This document shows, in pieces, positions 18,062 to 27,607 of a stretch of 64,000 nucleotides of DNA (position 1 is its first letter; every line of letters starts with the position of its first letter). The translations under genes and the position numbers were made by a program. Below the pieces are notes generated by a model that worked only from the letters and a program-made list of their open reading frames with translations, had not been told where the DNA came from and did no database searches. The stretch comes from Rhodovulum euryhalinum (lineage in GTDB: Bacteria; Pseudomonadota; Alphaproteobacteria; Rhodobacterales; Rhodobacteraceae). The stretch is from NCBI RefSeq assembly GCF_004342445.1, contig NZ_SLWW01000007.1, forward strand, positions 175,160-239,159. Reading direction: 5' to 3'.

Positions 18062-19486
18062 TCAATCGGCGGCGGTTCCGAACTCTTCCTCTTCGTCCTC
18101 GAAATGGGCGATCCGCGCGCCGGTCTTGGCCGAGGTGACGACGCCCAGCGATTTCAGCTTGCGGTGCAGCGCCGAGCGCTCCATGCCGACGAAATTCGCG
18201 GTCCGCGAGATGTTGCCGCCAAAGCGGTTGATCTGGGTCAGAAGGTATTCGCGCTCGAACAGCTCGCGCGCCTCGCGCAAGGGCAGGGTGGCCAGCCCGG
18301 CCGACAGGACCATGCGCCCCTCGTCGGCCACGCTTTCCGAGGGCACCGGCAATTCGGCTGCGGTGATCTGGTCGGTTCCCTCGCCAAGGATCAGCACCCG
18401 CTCGATCACGTTGCGCAACTGCCGCACGTTTCCGGGCCAGGACATGGTCTGCAACAGCGCCTCTGCCTCGTCGGACAGCGCCCTGAGCGGCAGGCCCTGA
18501 ACCCGGTTGAATCCCTGGATGAAGTGGCGGGCAAGCTCGGGAATGTCCTCGCGGCGCTCGTCCAGTGCGGGCACCCCGATCGGCACCACGTTGAGCCGGT
18601 GATAGAGTTCCTCACGGAATGTGCCGGCAGCGATCGCGGCATGCAGGTTGCGGGTGGTCGACGAGATCACGCGGATGTCGACCCGCACCTTGTCGGTGCC
18701 GCCGGCGCGCTGGAACTGCTGGTCGACCAGCACGCGCAGGATCTTGGACTGGGTGCCAAGCGGCATGTCGGCCACCTCGTCGAAATAGAGGATGCCGCCA
18801 TGGGCCTGTTCCAGCAGGCCCGGCTCGACCCCGCGGGCCGCGCTTTCCCGGCCGAACAGCACCTCTTCCATCCGCTCGGGCTCGATCGAGGCGGAACTGA
18901 CCACGACGAAGGGGCCGTTTGCCCGTGTGGACTGGGCGTGGATATAGCGCGCGGCGACCTCCTTGCCCGCGCCGGGGGCGCCGGTCAGCATCACGCGCCC
19001 GTTCGATTTCGTCACCTTGTCCAGCTGGGATTTCAGCGCCTTGAAGGCCGGGCTCGACCCGATCATGTCGGCCTGCGTGACATCCTTGCGGCGCAATTCC
19101 TGGTTCTCGCGGCGCAGGCGTGAGGCTTCCATCGCGCGGCGGATCACCACCAGCAACTGGTCGATGTTGAACGGTTTCTCGATGAAGTCATAGGCGCCCT
19201 GCTTGATGGCGGCGACCGCGATCTCGATATTGCCGTGGCCCGAGATGATGACCACGGGGATGTCCGGGTTGTCACGCTTGACCCTGGACAGGATGTCGAT
19301 CCCGTCCATGTTGCTGTCCTTCAGCCAGATGTCGAGGATCATCAGCGCGGGCGGTTCGGCGTTGATCTCGGCCATGCACTGGTCGGAATTCGCGGCCAGC
19401 CGCGTGGTATAGCCCTCGTCCTGCAGGATGTCCGCGATCAGTTCGCGGATGTCGCGCTCGTCGTCGACGATCAGGATGTCGCCCAT
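18062..19486 (-). CDS. ntrX: Response regulator NtrX, AAA+ type without GAFTGA
   Basis: A 474-residue regulator: receiver domain with phosphoacceptor Asp52 (LMILDIWL), AAA+ domain with Walker A GAPGAGKE (169-176) and Walker B-like YFDEVAD, and a C-terminal Fis-type helix-turn-helix (RTANFVGMERSALHRKLKSL). The loop that should carry GAFTGA reads FGRESAARGVEPGLLEQ and is shortened, so contact with sigma54 is not expected. It is the partner of NtrY, whose gene ends 3 bp upstream. NtrYX systems act in nitrogen and redox/envelope control in Alphaproteobacteria. Confidence 0.93.
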   Translation of the reverse strand: MGDILIVDDERDIRELIADILQDEGYTTRLAANSDQCMAEINAEPPALMILDIWLKDSNMDGIDILSRVKRDNPDIPVVIISGHGNIEIAVAAIKQGAYDFIEKPFNIDQLLVVIRRAMEASRLRRENQELRRKDVTQADMIGSSPAFKALKSQLDKVTKSNGRVMLTGAPGAGKEVAARYIHAQSTRANGPFVVVSSASIEPERMEEVLFGRESAARGVEPGLLEQAHGGILYFDEVADMPLGTQSKILRVLVDQQFQRAGGTDKVRVDIRVISSTTRNLHAAIAAGTFREELYHRLNVVPIGVPALDERREDIPELARHFIQGFNRVQGLPLRALSDEAEALLQTMSWPGNVRQLRNVIERVLILGEGTDQITAAELPVPSESVADEGRMVLSAGLATLPLREARELFEREYLLTQINRFGGNISRTANFVGMERSALHRKLKSLGVVTSAKTGARIAHFEDEEEEFGTAAD

Positions 19487-19489
19487 GTC

Positions 19490-21769
19490 CTACTCTCCGG
19501 ATACCGCTTGTTTCGTGGTGTCGATCACGGGTTCGTCTGCCCGGTCCGCCTTGGCCACCGGCAGGTGGATCACGGCCATCGCGCCCCGGTGCGCGCCCGG
19601 CGCGAAGGGCTCGGCGTCGACCAGTTCCAGCGTGCCGCCATGTTCCTCGATGATCTTCTTGACGATCGGCAGCCCCAGCCCGGTGCCGCTGTCGCGCGTG
19701 GTGACATAGGGCTCGAACAGCCGCGCGCGGTCCTCGGGCAGGCCGATCCCGTTGTCGGCGATCTCGATCAGGCCGGCGCCGTCCTCGCGGGTCAGGCGCA
19801 CCCGGATCTCCGCGGCAAAGCCGTCCGGCGCCCCCTTTTCGCGCCGGGTTTCAATGGCCTCGCCCGCGTTCTTGATAAGGTTTGTCAGCGCCTGGCTGAT
19901 CATCGTCGGGTCAAGCTCGGCCGGCATCGCGCCTTCGGGCAGGTCGGCGACAAAGCGCACATCCGGCTGGCCGCTTTCCTGCAGCACCAGCGCGTCGCGG
20001 ACCAGCGCGGCAAGATCGACGGGTTTGCGTTCGGGTTCGGGCATGCGCGCGAACTTCGAGAATTCGTCGACGATCCGGCGCAGATCGCCGGTCTGGCGGA
20101 CGATCACGTCGGTATACTGGTCCAGCGTCTCGGCCTGGTCACCGACAAGCGGGCGGAACTTGCGCTTGATGCGTTCGGCCGACAACTGGATCGGGGTCAG
20201 CGGGTTCTTGATCTCGTGGGCGATGCGGCGGGCGACGTCGCCCCAGGCGGCCATGCGCTGTGCGGTCACCAGATCGGTCACGTCGTCGAACGCCACCACA
20301 TAGCCCTCGCGCCGCCCGTCCGCGCCGCGCCGCGTCGCCATCCGGACCAGCAGGTTCTCCATCTTGCCGCTTCGGATCAGGCGGATCTCGTCTTGCGCGG
20401 TCGCGCGGCGCTCGGACCGCAGACGCTCGAAGAGCGCGCCGAATTCCGGCACCACGACCTTCAGCTCCTGCCCGTTGTCGCGCGCCTCGTCCAGTTGCAG
20501 CAGCATCAGCGCCGACCGGTTCACGAACTCGACCCGCCCCTCGGCATCCAGGCCCATCACGCCCGCGGTCACCGACGAAAGCACCGAGTCGAACAGCCGG
20601 CGCCGCCGTTCCGTCTGGCGGTTGTTTTCCAGAAGCGCGTCGCGCTGGCCCTTGAGCTGGCGGGTCATCTGGTTGAACATCCGGCCCAGCATTGCGATCT
20701 CGTCGTCGCCGTCTTCCTCGCGCACATGCACGTCCAGATCGCCCGTGCCGACGCGCTGGGCGGCACCGGCCAGCCGCCCGACCGGGCGCGACAGCCGTTC
20801 GGCGAACCACAGGCCCAGCCAGACAGCGGCAAGGATCAGGATCACCGCGAACCCGAAATAGAGAAGCCCGAATTCGAACAGCACGCGTCCCCGGTCGCTT
20901 TCAAGCTGCTGGTAAAGGCGCGAGGTTGCCTGGGTGTCGTCGAGCAGGCTGAGAAGTTCGCCGTCCACGCTGCGCGAGATGTAGAGAAAGCGGTCGACAT
21001 AGGCGTCAAGCCCGACAAGCGCGCGGAACTCGTTGTTGTCCCAGTCCTCGATGATGACCGTCTCGCCCTCGCTGGCGCGGTCGATCTCGGTCGGGGCGGG
21101 TTGTTCGTAGTCGAACAGGTAGGACCGTTCGCCGCGTGCCTTGATCTCGCCCGCGCCGTCGATGACATAGGCTTCCTTGAGGCCGCGCTGGACCTTGGCC
21201 TGGGCCTGGGTCAGAAGCTGCCGCAATTCCCCATCCGGCAGGAAGAACGTCGCCTGCTGCGCGATGTTGAGATAGCCCGCCAGCGTCTGGGCATCGGCCG
21301 CCAGGTCGCGGCGGTGTTCTTCCTCGTAGGCCTCGGCGGCCGACAGCGAGGCGCCGACCACGTTGCTCACCCGGTCCGAGAACCAGCCTTCGAGGCCGAT
21401 ATTGATCGTGAGCCCCGCGAAGATCGCCACCAGAACGGTCGGCACCAGCGCGATCGTCGCGAAGACGCCGGTCAGCCGCAGGTGCAGCCGCGAGCCCGCG
21501 GAATGGCTGCGTCGCGCCGCGACCATGCGCGCGATCTGGCGAAAGACCAGGGCCGCGACGACCAGGGAATAGACCAGATCGGCCAGCAGGATCGCGCGCA
21601 GCCCGTGCGAAGTCGCGCCCTGGTCGAGCGGGCCGAGCAACAGGAAGGTGCCGATCGCCAGGACCGGCCCCAGAACGACAAGACCCAGCGTTGCAGCATT
21701 CTGCACGCGCCGCGACGGCCGTCTGTGGAATAGCCGATCAAAAGCCAACCGGCCCGTGGCGCTGGCCAC
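19490..21769 (-). CDS. ntrY: Sensor histidine kinase NtrY
   Basis: A 759-residue membrane kinase: N-terminal transmembrane region with a large periplasmic loop (about residues 100-290), HAMP segment (LSRPVGRLAGAAQRVGTGDLDV), a PAS domain near 370-470, a HisKA box with the phospho-His in [19 protein letters not shown], and a HATPase_c domain ending in GTGLGLPIVKKI. It phosphorylates NtrX. The start at 21769 precedes an FDRLFHRRPSRRVQN segment and the first span. ntrC ends 93 bp upstream. Confidence 0.94.
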   Translation of the reverse strand: MASATGRLAFDRLFHRRPSRRVQNAATLGLVVLGPVLAIGTFLLLGPLDQGATSHGLRAILLADLVYSLVVAALVFRQIARMVAARRSHSAGSRLHLRLTGVFATIALVPTVLVAIFAGLTINIGLEGWFSDRVSNVVGASLSAAEAYEEEHRRDLAADAQTLAGYLNIAQQATFFLPDGELRQLLTQAQAKVQRGLKEAYVIDGAGEIKARGERSYLFDYEQPAPTEIDRASEGETVIIEDWDNNEFRALVGLDAYVDRFLYISRSVDGELLSLLDDTQATSRLYQQLESDRGRVLFEFGLLYFGFAVILILAAVWLGLWFAERLSRPVGRLAGAAQRVGTGDLDVHVREEDGDDEIAMLGRMFNQMTRQLKGQRDALLENNRQTERRRRLFDSVLSSVTAGVMGLDAEGRVEFVNRSALMLLQLDEARDNGQELKVVVPEFGALFERLRSERRATAQDEIRLIRSGKMENLLVRMATRRGADGRREGYVVAFDDVTDLVTAQRMAAWGDVARRIAHEIKNPLTPIQLSAERIKRKFRPLVGDQAETLDQYTDVIVRQTGDLRRIVDEFSKFARMPEPERKPVDLAALVRDALVLQESGQPDVRFVADLPEGAMPAELDPTMISQALTNLIKNAGEAIETRREKGAPDGFAAEIRVRLTREDGAGLIEIADNGIGLPEDRARLFEPYVTTRDSGTGLGLPIVKKIIEEHGGTLELVDAEPFAPGAHRGAMAVIHLPVAKADRADEPVIDTTKQAVSGE

Positions 21770-21862
21770 TGCTTGCCTCGTGTCGTTGCGCCGCTGGGCG
21801 CGGCCTCGCTCCCCGGCGCGCGCCTGGATTCTGCGGATTCAAGGCAACGCGCTGTTGCGAAT

Positions 21863-23233
21863 TTACATCAACTTGCGGCGGCGAGTCACGCGAATATCAA
21901 GGTCGGTGATCTTTTTCCTCAAGGTATTGCGGTTGATGCCCAGAAGATCGGCACATTTTGCCTGGTTGCCGCCGGTCGCGTCTAGGGCGATTTCGATCAG
22001 GGGCATTTCAACCTCGCGCAGAATTCGCGCATAAAGCCCCGGCGGCGGCAGCACGCCGCCATGCAGATCGAAATAGCGTTTCAGATGCTTGGCCACCGAG
22101 GCCGACAGTTTCTCACCCTCGCCGCCGCCCACCAGGGGCTCGATCTCGGGCTGGTTGCCCAGAACCGCCTCGACTTCGGCACGGGTGATGACCTCTTCGG
22201 GGCTGGTGACGACAAGGCGGCGCACCGTGTGTTCCAGCTGGCGCACGTTGCCGGGCCAGCTGTAGGCACGGATCAGGTCCATCGCATCGGCGGCGATCGT
22301 CCGCCGCGCCGCGCCGTCGCGTTCGGACCGTGCAAGGAAGTGTTCGGCCAGAAGGGGGATGTCGTCTACCCGCTCGCGCAGGGACGGCACCGCGACGGTG
22401 ACGCCGCCCAGGCGGTAGAACAGGTCCTGGCGGAACTGCCCGGCCTCCATCCGGCCCATCAGGTCAGTCTGGCTGGTGGCCATCACCCGGGGCGCGGTGT
22501 CGCCGAAGCTGTCCAGCATGCGCACGATGCGGGCCTGGGCCTCTTCGGTCAGATCGGCCACCTCGTCGAACAGGATCGAGCCGCCGCGCGCGCGGGCGGC
22601 CAGCGTCGAGGGTCCGTCGACGCCTTCCAGGTCGCCGGCGGTGGCGATCACGAAGGGCAGCGAGCGGCGGTCGGAAAAGTCGTGGATCGCGCGGGCGATC
22701 AGCGACTTGCCGGTGCCGGATTCGCCGGTGATCAGCACCGGCAGGTCGGCGTTCATCACGCGGGCCACCAGCCGGTACAGCGCCTGCATCTGCGGCGTGC
22801 GGCCGACCAGCGGCAGGTCGTCCTGTTCGCCCGGGGGCGAGACGTTCTCGGTGCTGGGGCGCACCCGGCGCTTGGTTTCCAGGGCGCGGGCCGCGCGTTT
22901 CATCAGGTCGGGCAGGTCGAAAGGTTTCGGCAGGTAGTCATAGGCCTCGGCCTCGGCGGCCTGGATCGCGGTCATGATGGTGTTCTGCGCCGAGATCACG
23001 ATCACCGGCAGGCCGGGGCGTTCCTGACCGATCTTGGGCAGCATCTCCAGCCCGTTGCCGTCGGGCATGATGACGTCCGAGATCACCAGGTCGCCCTTGC
23101 CCTCGGACACCCAGCGCATCAGCGTGGTCAGCGAACTGGTCGCATGCACCTTGCAGCCCGCCCGCGTCAGCGCCTGGGTCAGCACGGTGCGGATCGTGCG
23201 GTCATCGTCGGCGACAAGAACGGTTCCGTCCAT
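21863..23233 (-). CDS. ntrC: Nitrogen regulator NtrC, sigma54-independent Rhodobacter type
   Basis: A 456-residue regulator: receiver with Asp53 ([11 protein letters not shown]), AAA+ domain with Walker A GESGTGKS (170-177), and a C-terminal Fis-like helix-turn-helix ([20 protein letters not shown]). Between Walker A and Walker B the whole block that normally contains ELFGHEKGAFTGA is missing; the sequence goes from [19 protein letters not shown] straight to [15 protein letters not shown]. This matches the Rhodobacter capsulatus type, known to activate housekeeping-sigma rather than sigma54 polymerase. The start overlaps the ntrB stop by one base. Confidence 0.94.
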   Translation of the reverse strand: MDGTVLVADDDRTIRTVLTQALTRAGCKVHATSSLTTLMRWVSEGKGDLVISDVIMPDGNGLEMLPKIGQERPGLPVIVISAQNTIMTAIQAAEAEAYDYLPKPFDLPDLMKRAARALETKRRVRPSTENVSPPGEQDDLPLVGRTPQMQALYRLVARVMNADLPVLITGESGTGKSLIARAIHDFSDRRSLPFVIATAGDLEGVDGPSTLAARARGGSILFDEVADLTEEAQARIVRMLDSFGDTAPRVMATSQTDLMGRMEAGQFRQDLFYRLGGVTVAVPSLRERVDDIPLLAEHFLARSERDGAARRTIAADAMDLIRAYSWPGNVRQLEHTVRRLVVTSPEEVITRAEVEAVLGNQPEIEPLVGGGEGEKLSASVAKHLKRYFDLHGGVLPPPGLYARILREVEMPLIEIALDATGGNQAKCADLLGINRNTLRKKITDLDIRVTRRRKLM

Positions 23234-24312
23234 CAGCTGTCATCCTCTTGGGGTTTGGGGGCGACCGGCAGCGAGATGCGGAAAACGGTGCGCCCGGGCA
23301 CCGAGTCGACCGCGATCCAGCCGCCATGGTCGTTGATGATCTTGGACACCAGCGCCAGGCCCAGCCCGGTGCCGTTCTCGCGCCCCGACACGAAGGGCTC
23401 GAACACGTCCGAGGCGATGTCGGGGGGCAGGCCCGGCCCATTGTCGATGATCTCGACCTGCAGGGGCACCGGCACGCCCGAGCCGTCGGGGTGACGCATG
23501 CGCAGCGACAGGTCATAGAACGTGTGCAGCCGGATCGTGCCGCCGCCCCGCGGGGCGGCCTGGGCGGCATTGCGGATCAGGTTGGTGAAGACCTGCATCA
23601 ACTGGTCGGCATCGGCCCAGGTCGGCGGCAGCGAAGGGTCGTATTCCTCCTCGATCCGCATGCTCGCGGCATAGCTGACCAGCGCCGACTTGCGCGCGCG
23701 GTCGAGCACGTCGTGGATGTTCACCGCCTTGCAGTTGGGCGGGCTGAGATTGCCGAACTGCTCGACCTGGTCCAGCAGCTTCACGATCCGGCGGCTTTCG
23801 GCGACGATCAGGTCGGTCAGTTCCAGGTCGCCGTTCTTGAGGTTCATCGAAAGCAACTGCGCGGCCCCGGTGATGCCCGCGAGCGGGTTCTTGATCTCGT
23901 GGGCCAGCATCTCGGCCATGCCGATCGCCGATTTGGCGGCCGTCTTGACCGAATGTGCCCGGCCCAGCCGTCCCGCGATCTCGCGCGGGCTGACCAGCAG
24001 CAGAACGTGTTCGGCCTGGTCGTTCATCGGCGCTATCTGCAGGTTGCACTCGACCGGCGCGCGGGTGCCGGGGCTGACCTCGACATCGTTGATGAACAGC
24101 GCGGCGTGATTGGCGCGGACCCGGGCAAAGGCCTCGTCCAGCGGCGCATCGACCGCCAGCCGGTCGAACACGGGCGATTCGCGCAGCGTCCTGATCGTGG
24201 CGTTCATGAACAGCTCGGCCGCGGGGTTGATCGCGGCGATCCGGTCGTCGGCATCCAGCAGGAAGGCGGGGATCGGCAGCGCGGTCCAGATCGGATCCTG
24301 GTCAAGCGTCAT
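23233..24312 (-). CDS. ntrB: Nitrogen sensor kinase NtrB
   Basis: A 359-residue soluble kinase: N-terminal PAS domain ([21 protein letters not shown]), HisKA with phospho-His in [19 protein letters not shown], and HATPase_c ([31 protein letters not shown]). It controls NtrC phosphorylation in answer to PII/glutamine state. The ATG at 24312 overlaps the dusB stop (ATGA). The frame stays open far upstream, but that part is only the shadow of dusB. Confidence 0.94.
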   Translation of the reverse strand: MTLDQDPIWTALPIPAFLLDADDRIAAINPAAELFMNATIRTLRESPVFDRLAVDAPLDEAFARVRANHAALFINDVEVSPGTRAPVECNLQIAPMNDQAEHVLLLVSPREIAGRLGRAHSVKTAAKSAIGMAEMLAHEIKNPLAGITGAAQLLSMNLKNGDLELTDLIVAESRRIVKLLDQVEQFGNLSPPNCKAVNIHDVLDRARKSALVSYAASMRIEEEYDPSLPPTWADADQLMQVFTNLIRNAAQAAPRGGGTIRLHTFYDLSLRMRHPDGSGVPVPLQVEIIDNGPGLPPDIASDVFEPFVSGRENGTGLGLALVSKIINDHGGWIAVDSVPGRTVFRISLPVAPKPQEDDS

Positions 24313-25295
24313 GCCGCCACCCTTTCGCCGTGCCCGTCCAGCGCCTCGGGCAGCAGCGCCAGAACGCGGGCGGGGTCGCGTTCGGTCAGGATGGTGCGGC
24401 GCAGACCCGGGTCGGTGGCCGCCTCGTCCATGTACCAACCCAGATGCTTGCGGAACACGCGCAGGCCAAGTGCGCGCCCGTAGAAGGTAAGCGATGCCTC
24501 GCAATGCTGCGCGACCATCCCGGCGAAGGCGCCGCCAACGGGGGCGTCGGGCTGGGGCCGGTCCGCCAGGCGTGCGGCGATCTGTGCCAGGACCCAGGGC
24601 CGCCCCTGCGCGCCGCGCCCCACCATCACCCCGTCCGCGCCCGAGGCCGCGAGCGCGGCCCCTGCGCTGGTGGCGTCTACGATGTCGCCATTCGCGATCA
24701 CGGGCACGGCGACCGCCTGCTTGACGGCCCGGATCGCCGCCCAGTCGGCCCGGCCGCTGTAGAACTGGCACCGGGTGCGGCCATGAATCGTGATCAGCCG
24801 GACCCCGGCCGATTCGGCGCGGGCGGCCAGATCGGGGGCGTTCAGCATGCCCTCGTCCCAGCCCAGCCGCATCTTCAGCGTCACCGGCACGCGGACCGCG
24901 CCCACCACCGCCTCGATCAGCCGCAGCGCCCGGTCCGGATCGCGCATCAGCGCCGAGCCCGACATTCCCCCCGTCACCTTTCTGGCCGGGCAGCCCATGT
25001 TGATGTCGATGATCCGGGCGCCAAGACCCTCGACCATCCGCGCGGCCTCGGCCATCCAGCGGGGATCGCGGCCGGCAAGCTGAACCGCTGTCGCCTGGTC
25101 GTCCAGCCCCAGCGCCGCACGCTCGCGCACGCCCGGCCGGGCCTGAACCATCTCCTGGCTCGCCACCATTTCCGACACCACCAGCCCCGCGCCGAACGAG
25201 GCGACCAGCCTGCGAAAGGGCAGGTCGGTGATGCCGGCCATGGGGGCCAGCAGCACGGGCGGATCCAGCGGGATATCTGCCACCTGAATGGACAA
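24309..25295 (-). CDS. dusB: tRNA-dihydrouridine synthase DusB (NifR3)
   Basis: A 328-residue FMN enzyme that reduces uridine in the tRNA D-loop. Seen: LLAPMAGITDLPFRRL at the flavin end of the TIM barrel, the catalytic cysteine in NMGCPARKVTGG, LKMRLGW, HGRTRCQFYSG and the IANGDI strand. A TTG start at 25295 is chosen: AAGGA lies 8 bases upstream, and homologues begin just before the ADIPLDPPVLLAPM stretch. An ATG at 25376 would add 27 unlike residues. It heads the dusB-ntrB-ntrC operon, the historic nifR3-ntrBC arrangement. Confidence 0.93.
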   Translation of the reverse strand: MSIQVADIPLDPPVLLAPMAGITDLPFRRLVASFGAGLVVSEMVASQEMVQARPGVRERAALGLDDQATAVQLAGRDPRWMAEAARMVEGLGARIIDINMGCPARKVTGGMSGSALMRDPDRALRLIEAVVGAVRVPVTLKMRLGWDEGMLNAPDLAARAESAGVRLITIHGRTRCQFYSGRADWAAIRAVKQAVAVPVIANGDIVDATSAGAALAASGADGVMVGRGAQGRPWVLAQIAARLADRPQPDAPVGGAFAGMVAQHCEASLTFYGRALGLRVFRKHLGWYMDEAATDPGLRRTILTERDPARVLALLPEALDGHGERVAA

Positions 25296-25482
25296 GTGAT
25301 TAATCCTTGTGCAGTTGTCTTGGATGTAGCTTGCGGCCCGCAGAAATACAATCGGGGGGCGGTACGCGCGAGGCATGAAACGGCGATTGCCTAAAATTTA
25401 CGCAGTCAACCTCGTCCTTTTGCCCCATTGCCCCGCAGCGCAGCCCCGCCTAAAGAGGCGCGAAGCGGTTCGGGGGCAGGGC

Positions 25483-26628
25483 ATGACAGTCACGGCGATC
25501 ATCGTTGCCGCGGGGCGGGGTACCCGGGTGGGCGGCGACCGTCCCAAGCAATATCAGCCGCTTGCGGGCCGCGCGGTGCTGGGCCGGACGGTCGCGGCCT
25601 TTGCCGCGCATCCCGCCGTTTCGGGGCTGGTCGTGGTGCTTCATCCCGACGATGCCGATCTTTTCGCCGAAGCGGTGGCCGGGCTCGATCTAGCCGCCGT
25701 TACCGTGCCCGGGGGCGCGACCCGGGATGCCTCGGTGCAGGCCGGGCTGATGGCGGTGCCCCGCGGCACCACGCGCGTGCTGATCCATGACGGGGCGCGC
25801 CCGCTGGTCGCCCCCGCGCTGATTGACCGGGTGATCGCGGCGCTCGACACCTGCCCGGGGGCCGCACCGGCGTTGCCGGTGACCGACGCGCTCTGGCGGG
25901 GCGAGGGCGGTCGGGTTCTGGCCCCCCATCCGCGCGAGGGGCTGTTCCGCGCGCAGACGCCCCAGGGCTTTCACCTCGACGCGATCCGGGCGGCGCATGC
26001 GGCCCACCCAGGGGGTGCCGCCGACGATGTCGAGGTGGCGCTGGCCGCGGGCCTTGACGTGGCCATCGTCGAGGGGGATGAGGACAACCTCAAGATCACC
26101 CATAGACAGGATTTTGCCCGCGCCGAGCGGGTCTTGCGGGAGAAGACCATGGACATTCGCACCGGCAACGGTTTCGACGTGCACGCCTTCTGCGAGGGCG
26201 ACGGGGTGATCCTGTGCGGCGTGAAGGTGCCGCATGACAAGGCGCTGAAGGGCCATTCGGATGCCGATGTCGGCATGCATGCGGTGACCGACGCGATCTA
26301 TGGCGCGCTGGCGGATGGCGATATCGGCCAGCACTTCCCGCCCTCCGACCCGCAATGGAAGGGCGCGGCCTCCGAGATCTTCCTGAAGCATGCCGTGGCG
26401 CGCGCTGCCGAACGCGGCTACCGGATCGCCAATGCCGATCTCACGCTGATCTGCGAGCGGCCCAAGATCGGCCCCGTGGCGGGCGCGATGCGCGCCGAGA
26501 TGGCGCGGTTGATGGGGATCGATCTCGACCGGATCAGCGTCAAGGCCACCACATCCGAGCAACTTGGCTTTACCGGCCGCGAGGAAGGCATCGCGGCGTT
26601 GGCCTCGGTGACACTGGTGCGGCCTTGA
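25483..26628 (+). CDS. ispDF: Bifunctional IspD/IspF isoprenoid enzyme
   Basis: A 381-residue fusion for two steps of the MEP pathway. Residues 1-222 are MEP cytidylyltransferase ([41 protein letters not shown]). From Met223 ([14 protein letters not shown]) the MECDP synthase follows, with the metal ligands in FDVHAF and the [18 protein letters not shown] and GQHFPPSDP motifs. Fusion of ispD and ispF is usual in Alphaproteobacteria. The ATG at 25483 is preceded by GGGGCAGGG. It overlaps pgpA as TTGA. Confidence 0.96.
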   Translation: MTVTAIIVAAGRGTRVGGDRPKQYQPLAGRAVLGRTVAAFAAHPAVSGLVVVLHPDDADLFAEAVAGLDLAAVTVPGGATRDASVQAGLMAVPRGTTRVLIHDGARPLVAPALIDRVIAALDTCPGAAPALPVTDALWRGEGGRVLAPHPREGLFRAQTPQGFHLDAIRAAHAAHPGGAADDVEVALAAGLDVAIVEGDEDNLKITHRQDFARAERVLREKTMDIRTGNGFDVHAFCEGDGVILCGVKVPHDKALKGHSDADVGMHAVTDAIYGALADGDIGQHFPPSDPQWKGAASEIFLKHAVARAAERGYRIANADLTLICERPKIGPVAGAMRAEMARLMGIDLDRISVKATTSEQLGFTGREEGIAALASVTLVRP

Positions 26629-27119
26629 GCCCGGCGCGCTTCGTCGCCACCTGGTTCGGCGTTGGCCTTCTGCGGCCGGCCTCGGGCACATGGGGATCGC
26701 TGGCGGCATTGCCGCTGTTCTGGGCGCTGCACGTCCTGGGCGGTCCCTGGCTTGCCGTGGCGGCGACACTGACGGTTCTTGCCGCGGGCTGGTGGGCGAT
26801 CGGCGCGGCTTCGCCCGGGGCCGCCGATCCCGACCTGTCGGAATACGTGATCGACGAGGTGGCGGGCATGTGGATCGCGCTTTTGCCGGTCTCGTTCGGT
26901 GCCGCCGCCGCCGGGGTGGGGATACTCGACCTCTACCCGGGCTGGATCGCGGCGTTCCTCGGCTTCCGCCTGTTCGACATCTGGAAACCCGGGCCGATCG
27001 GCTGGGCGGACCGGCAGAAGACCGCGCTGGGCGTCATGCTGGACGATGTCCTTGCCGGGATTGCCACGGCGCTGGTGGTGCTTGCCATGGCGGCGATCTG
27101 GCATATCCTGCTGATGTGA
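26625..27119 (+). CDS. pgpA: Phosphatidylglycerophosphatase A
   Basis: A 164-residue inner-membrane enzyme that dephosphorylates phosphatidylglycerol phosphate. Seen: the [20 protein letters not shown] opening, the acidic [13 protein letters not shown] motif, [16 protein letters not shown], and the C-terminal [15 protein letters not shown] start (TTGAGCCCG) overlapping the ispDF stop is chosen; no ATG lies in frame before the conserved GTWGS. Its stop overlaps the next start (GTGA). Confidence 0.93.
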   Translation: MSPARFVATWFGVGLLRPASGTWGSLAALPLFWALHVLGGPWLAVAATLTVLAAGWWAIGAASPGAADPDLSEYVIDEVAGMWIALLPVSFGAAAAGVGILDLYPGWIAAFLGFRLFDIWKPGPIGWADRQKTALGVMLDDVLAGIATALVVLAMAAIWHILLM

Positions 27120-27595
27120 ACATCAAGGCGCAAACCCTCGTGGCCCTGGCCCGTGACCACGGGCTGCTGGTCGCCACCGCCGAAAGCTGCACCGGCGGAA
27201 TGGTGTCGGCCGCGATCACCGACATTCCCGGGTCGTCCAAGATGTTCGACCGGGGCTTCGTCACCTATTCGAACGCCGCCAAGCAGGCGCTTCTGGGCGT
27301 CCGGACGGAAACGCTTGCCGCCCATGGCGCGGTCTCTGAAGAGGTGGCCGCCGAGATGGCGGCGGGCGCGCTGGCCCGGTCCGAGGCCGATCTGGCGGTC
27401 GCGGTGACCGGCATCGCCGGGCCCGGCGGGTCCGAGCACAAGCCCGAGGGGCGGGTCTGTTTCGCCCTGGCCCGGCGGGGCGCAGCGGTCACCACCGAAA
27501 CCGTTGAGTTCGGCGCGCTTGGCCGCGACCGCGTGCGGGCCGCCAGCCGCGATCAAGCGCTGGACCTGTTGATCGGTGCGCTGGGCGGGGCCTGA
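27116..27595 (+). CDS. pncC: Nicotinamide-nucleotide amidase, CinA C-terminal family
   Basis: A 159-residue protein equal to the C-terminal domain of CinA. Seen: LVATAESCTGGMVSAAITDIPGSS, FVTYSNAAKQALLGV, GAVSEEVAAEMAAGA and VTGIAGPGGS. It should deamidate NMN to nicotinate mononucleotide in NAD recycling. GTG start at 27116 overlaps the pgpA stop. Together ispDF-pgpA-cinA form a tightly coupled operon. Confidence 0.92.
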   Translation: MNIKAQTLVALARDHGLLVATAESCTGGMVSAAITDIPGSSKMFDRGFVTYSNAAKQALLGVRTETLAAHGAVSEEVAAEMAAGALARSEADLAVAVTGIAGPGGSEHKPEGRVCFALARRGAAVTTETVEFGALGRDRVRAASRDQALDLLIGALGGA

Positions 27596-27607
27596 GGCGC
27601 CCGGCGC

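Noticed and set aside
19235..21733. 832-codon plus-strand frame over ntrY
   Set aside because: Antisense shadow in high-GC DNA; its translation is low-complexity R/H/D/Q-rich text with no domains.
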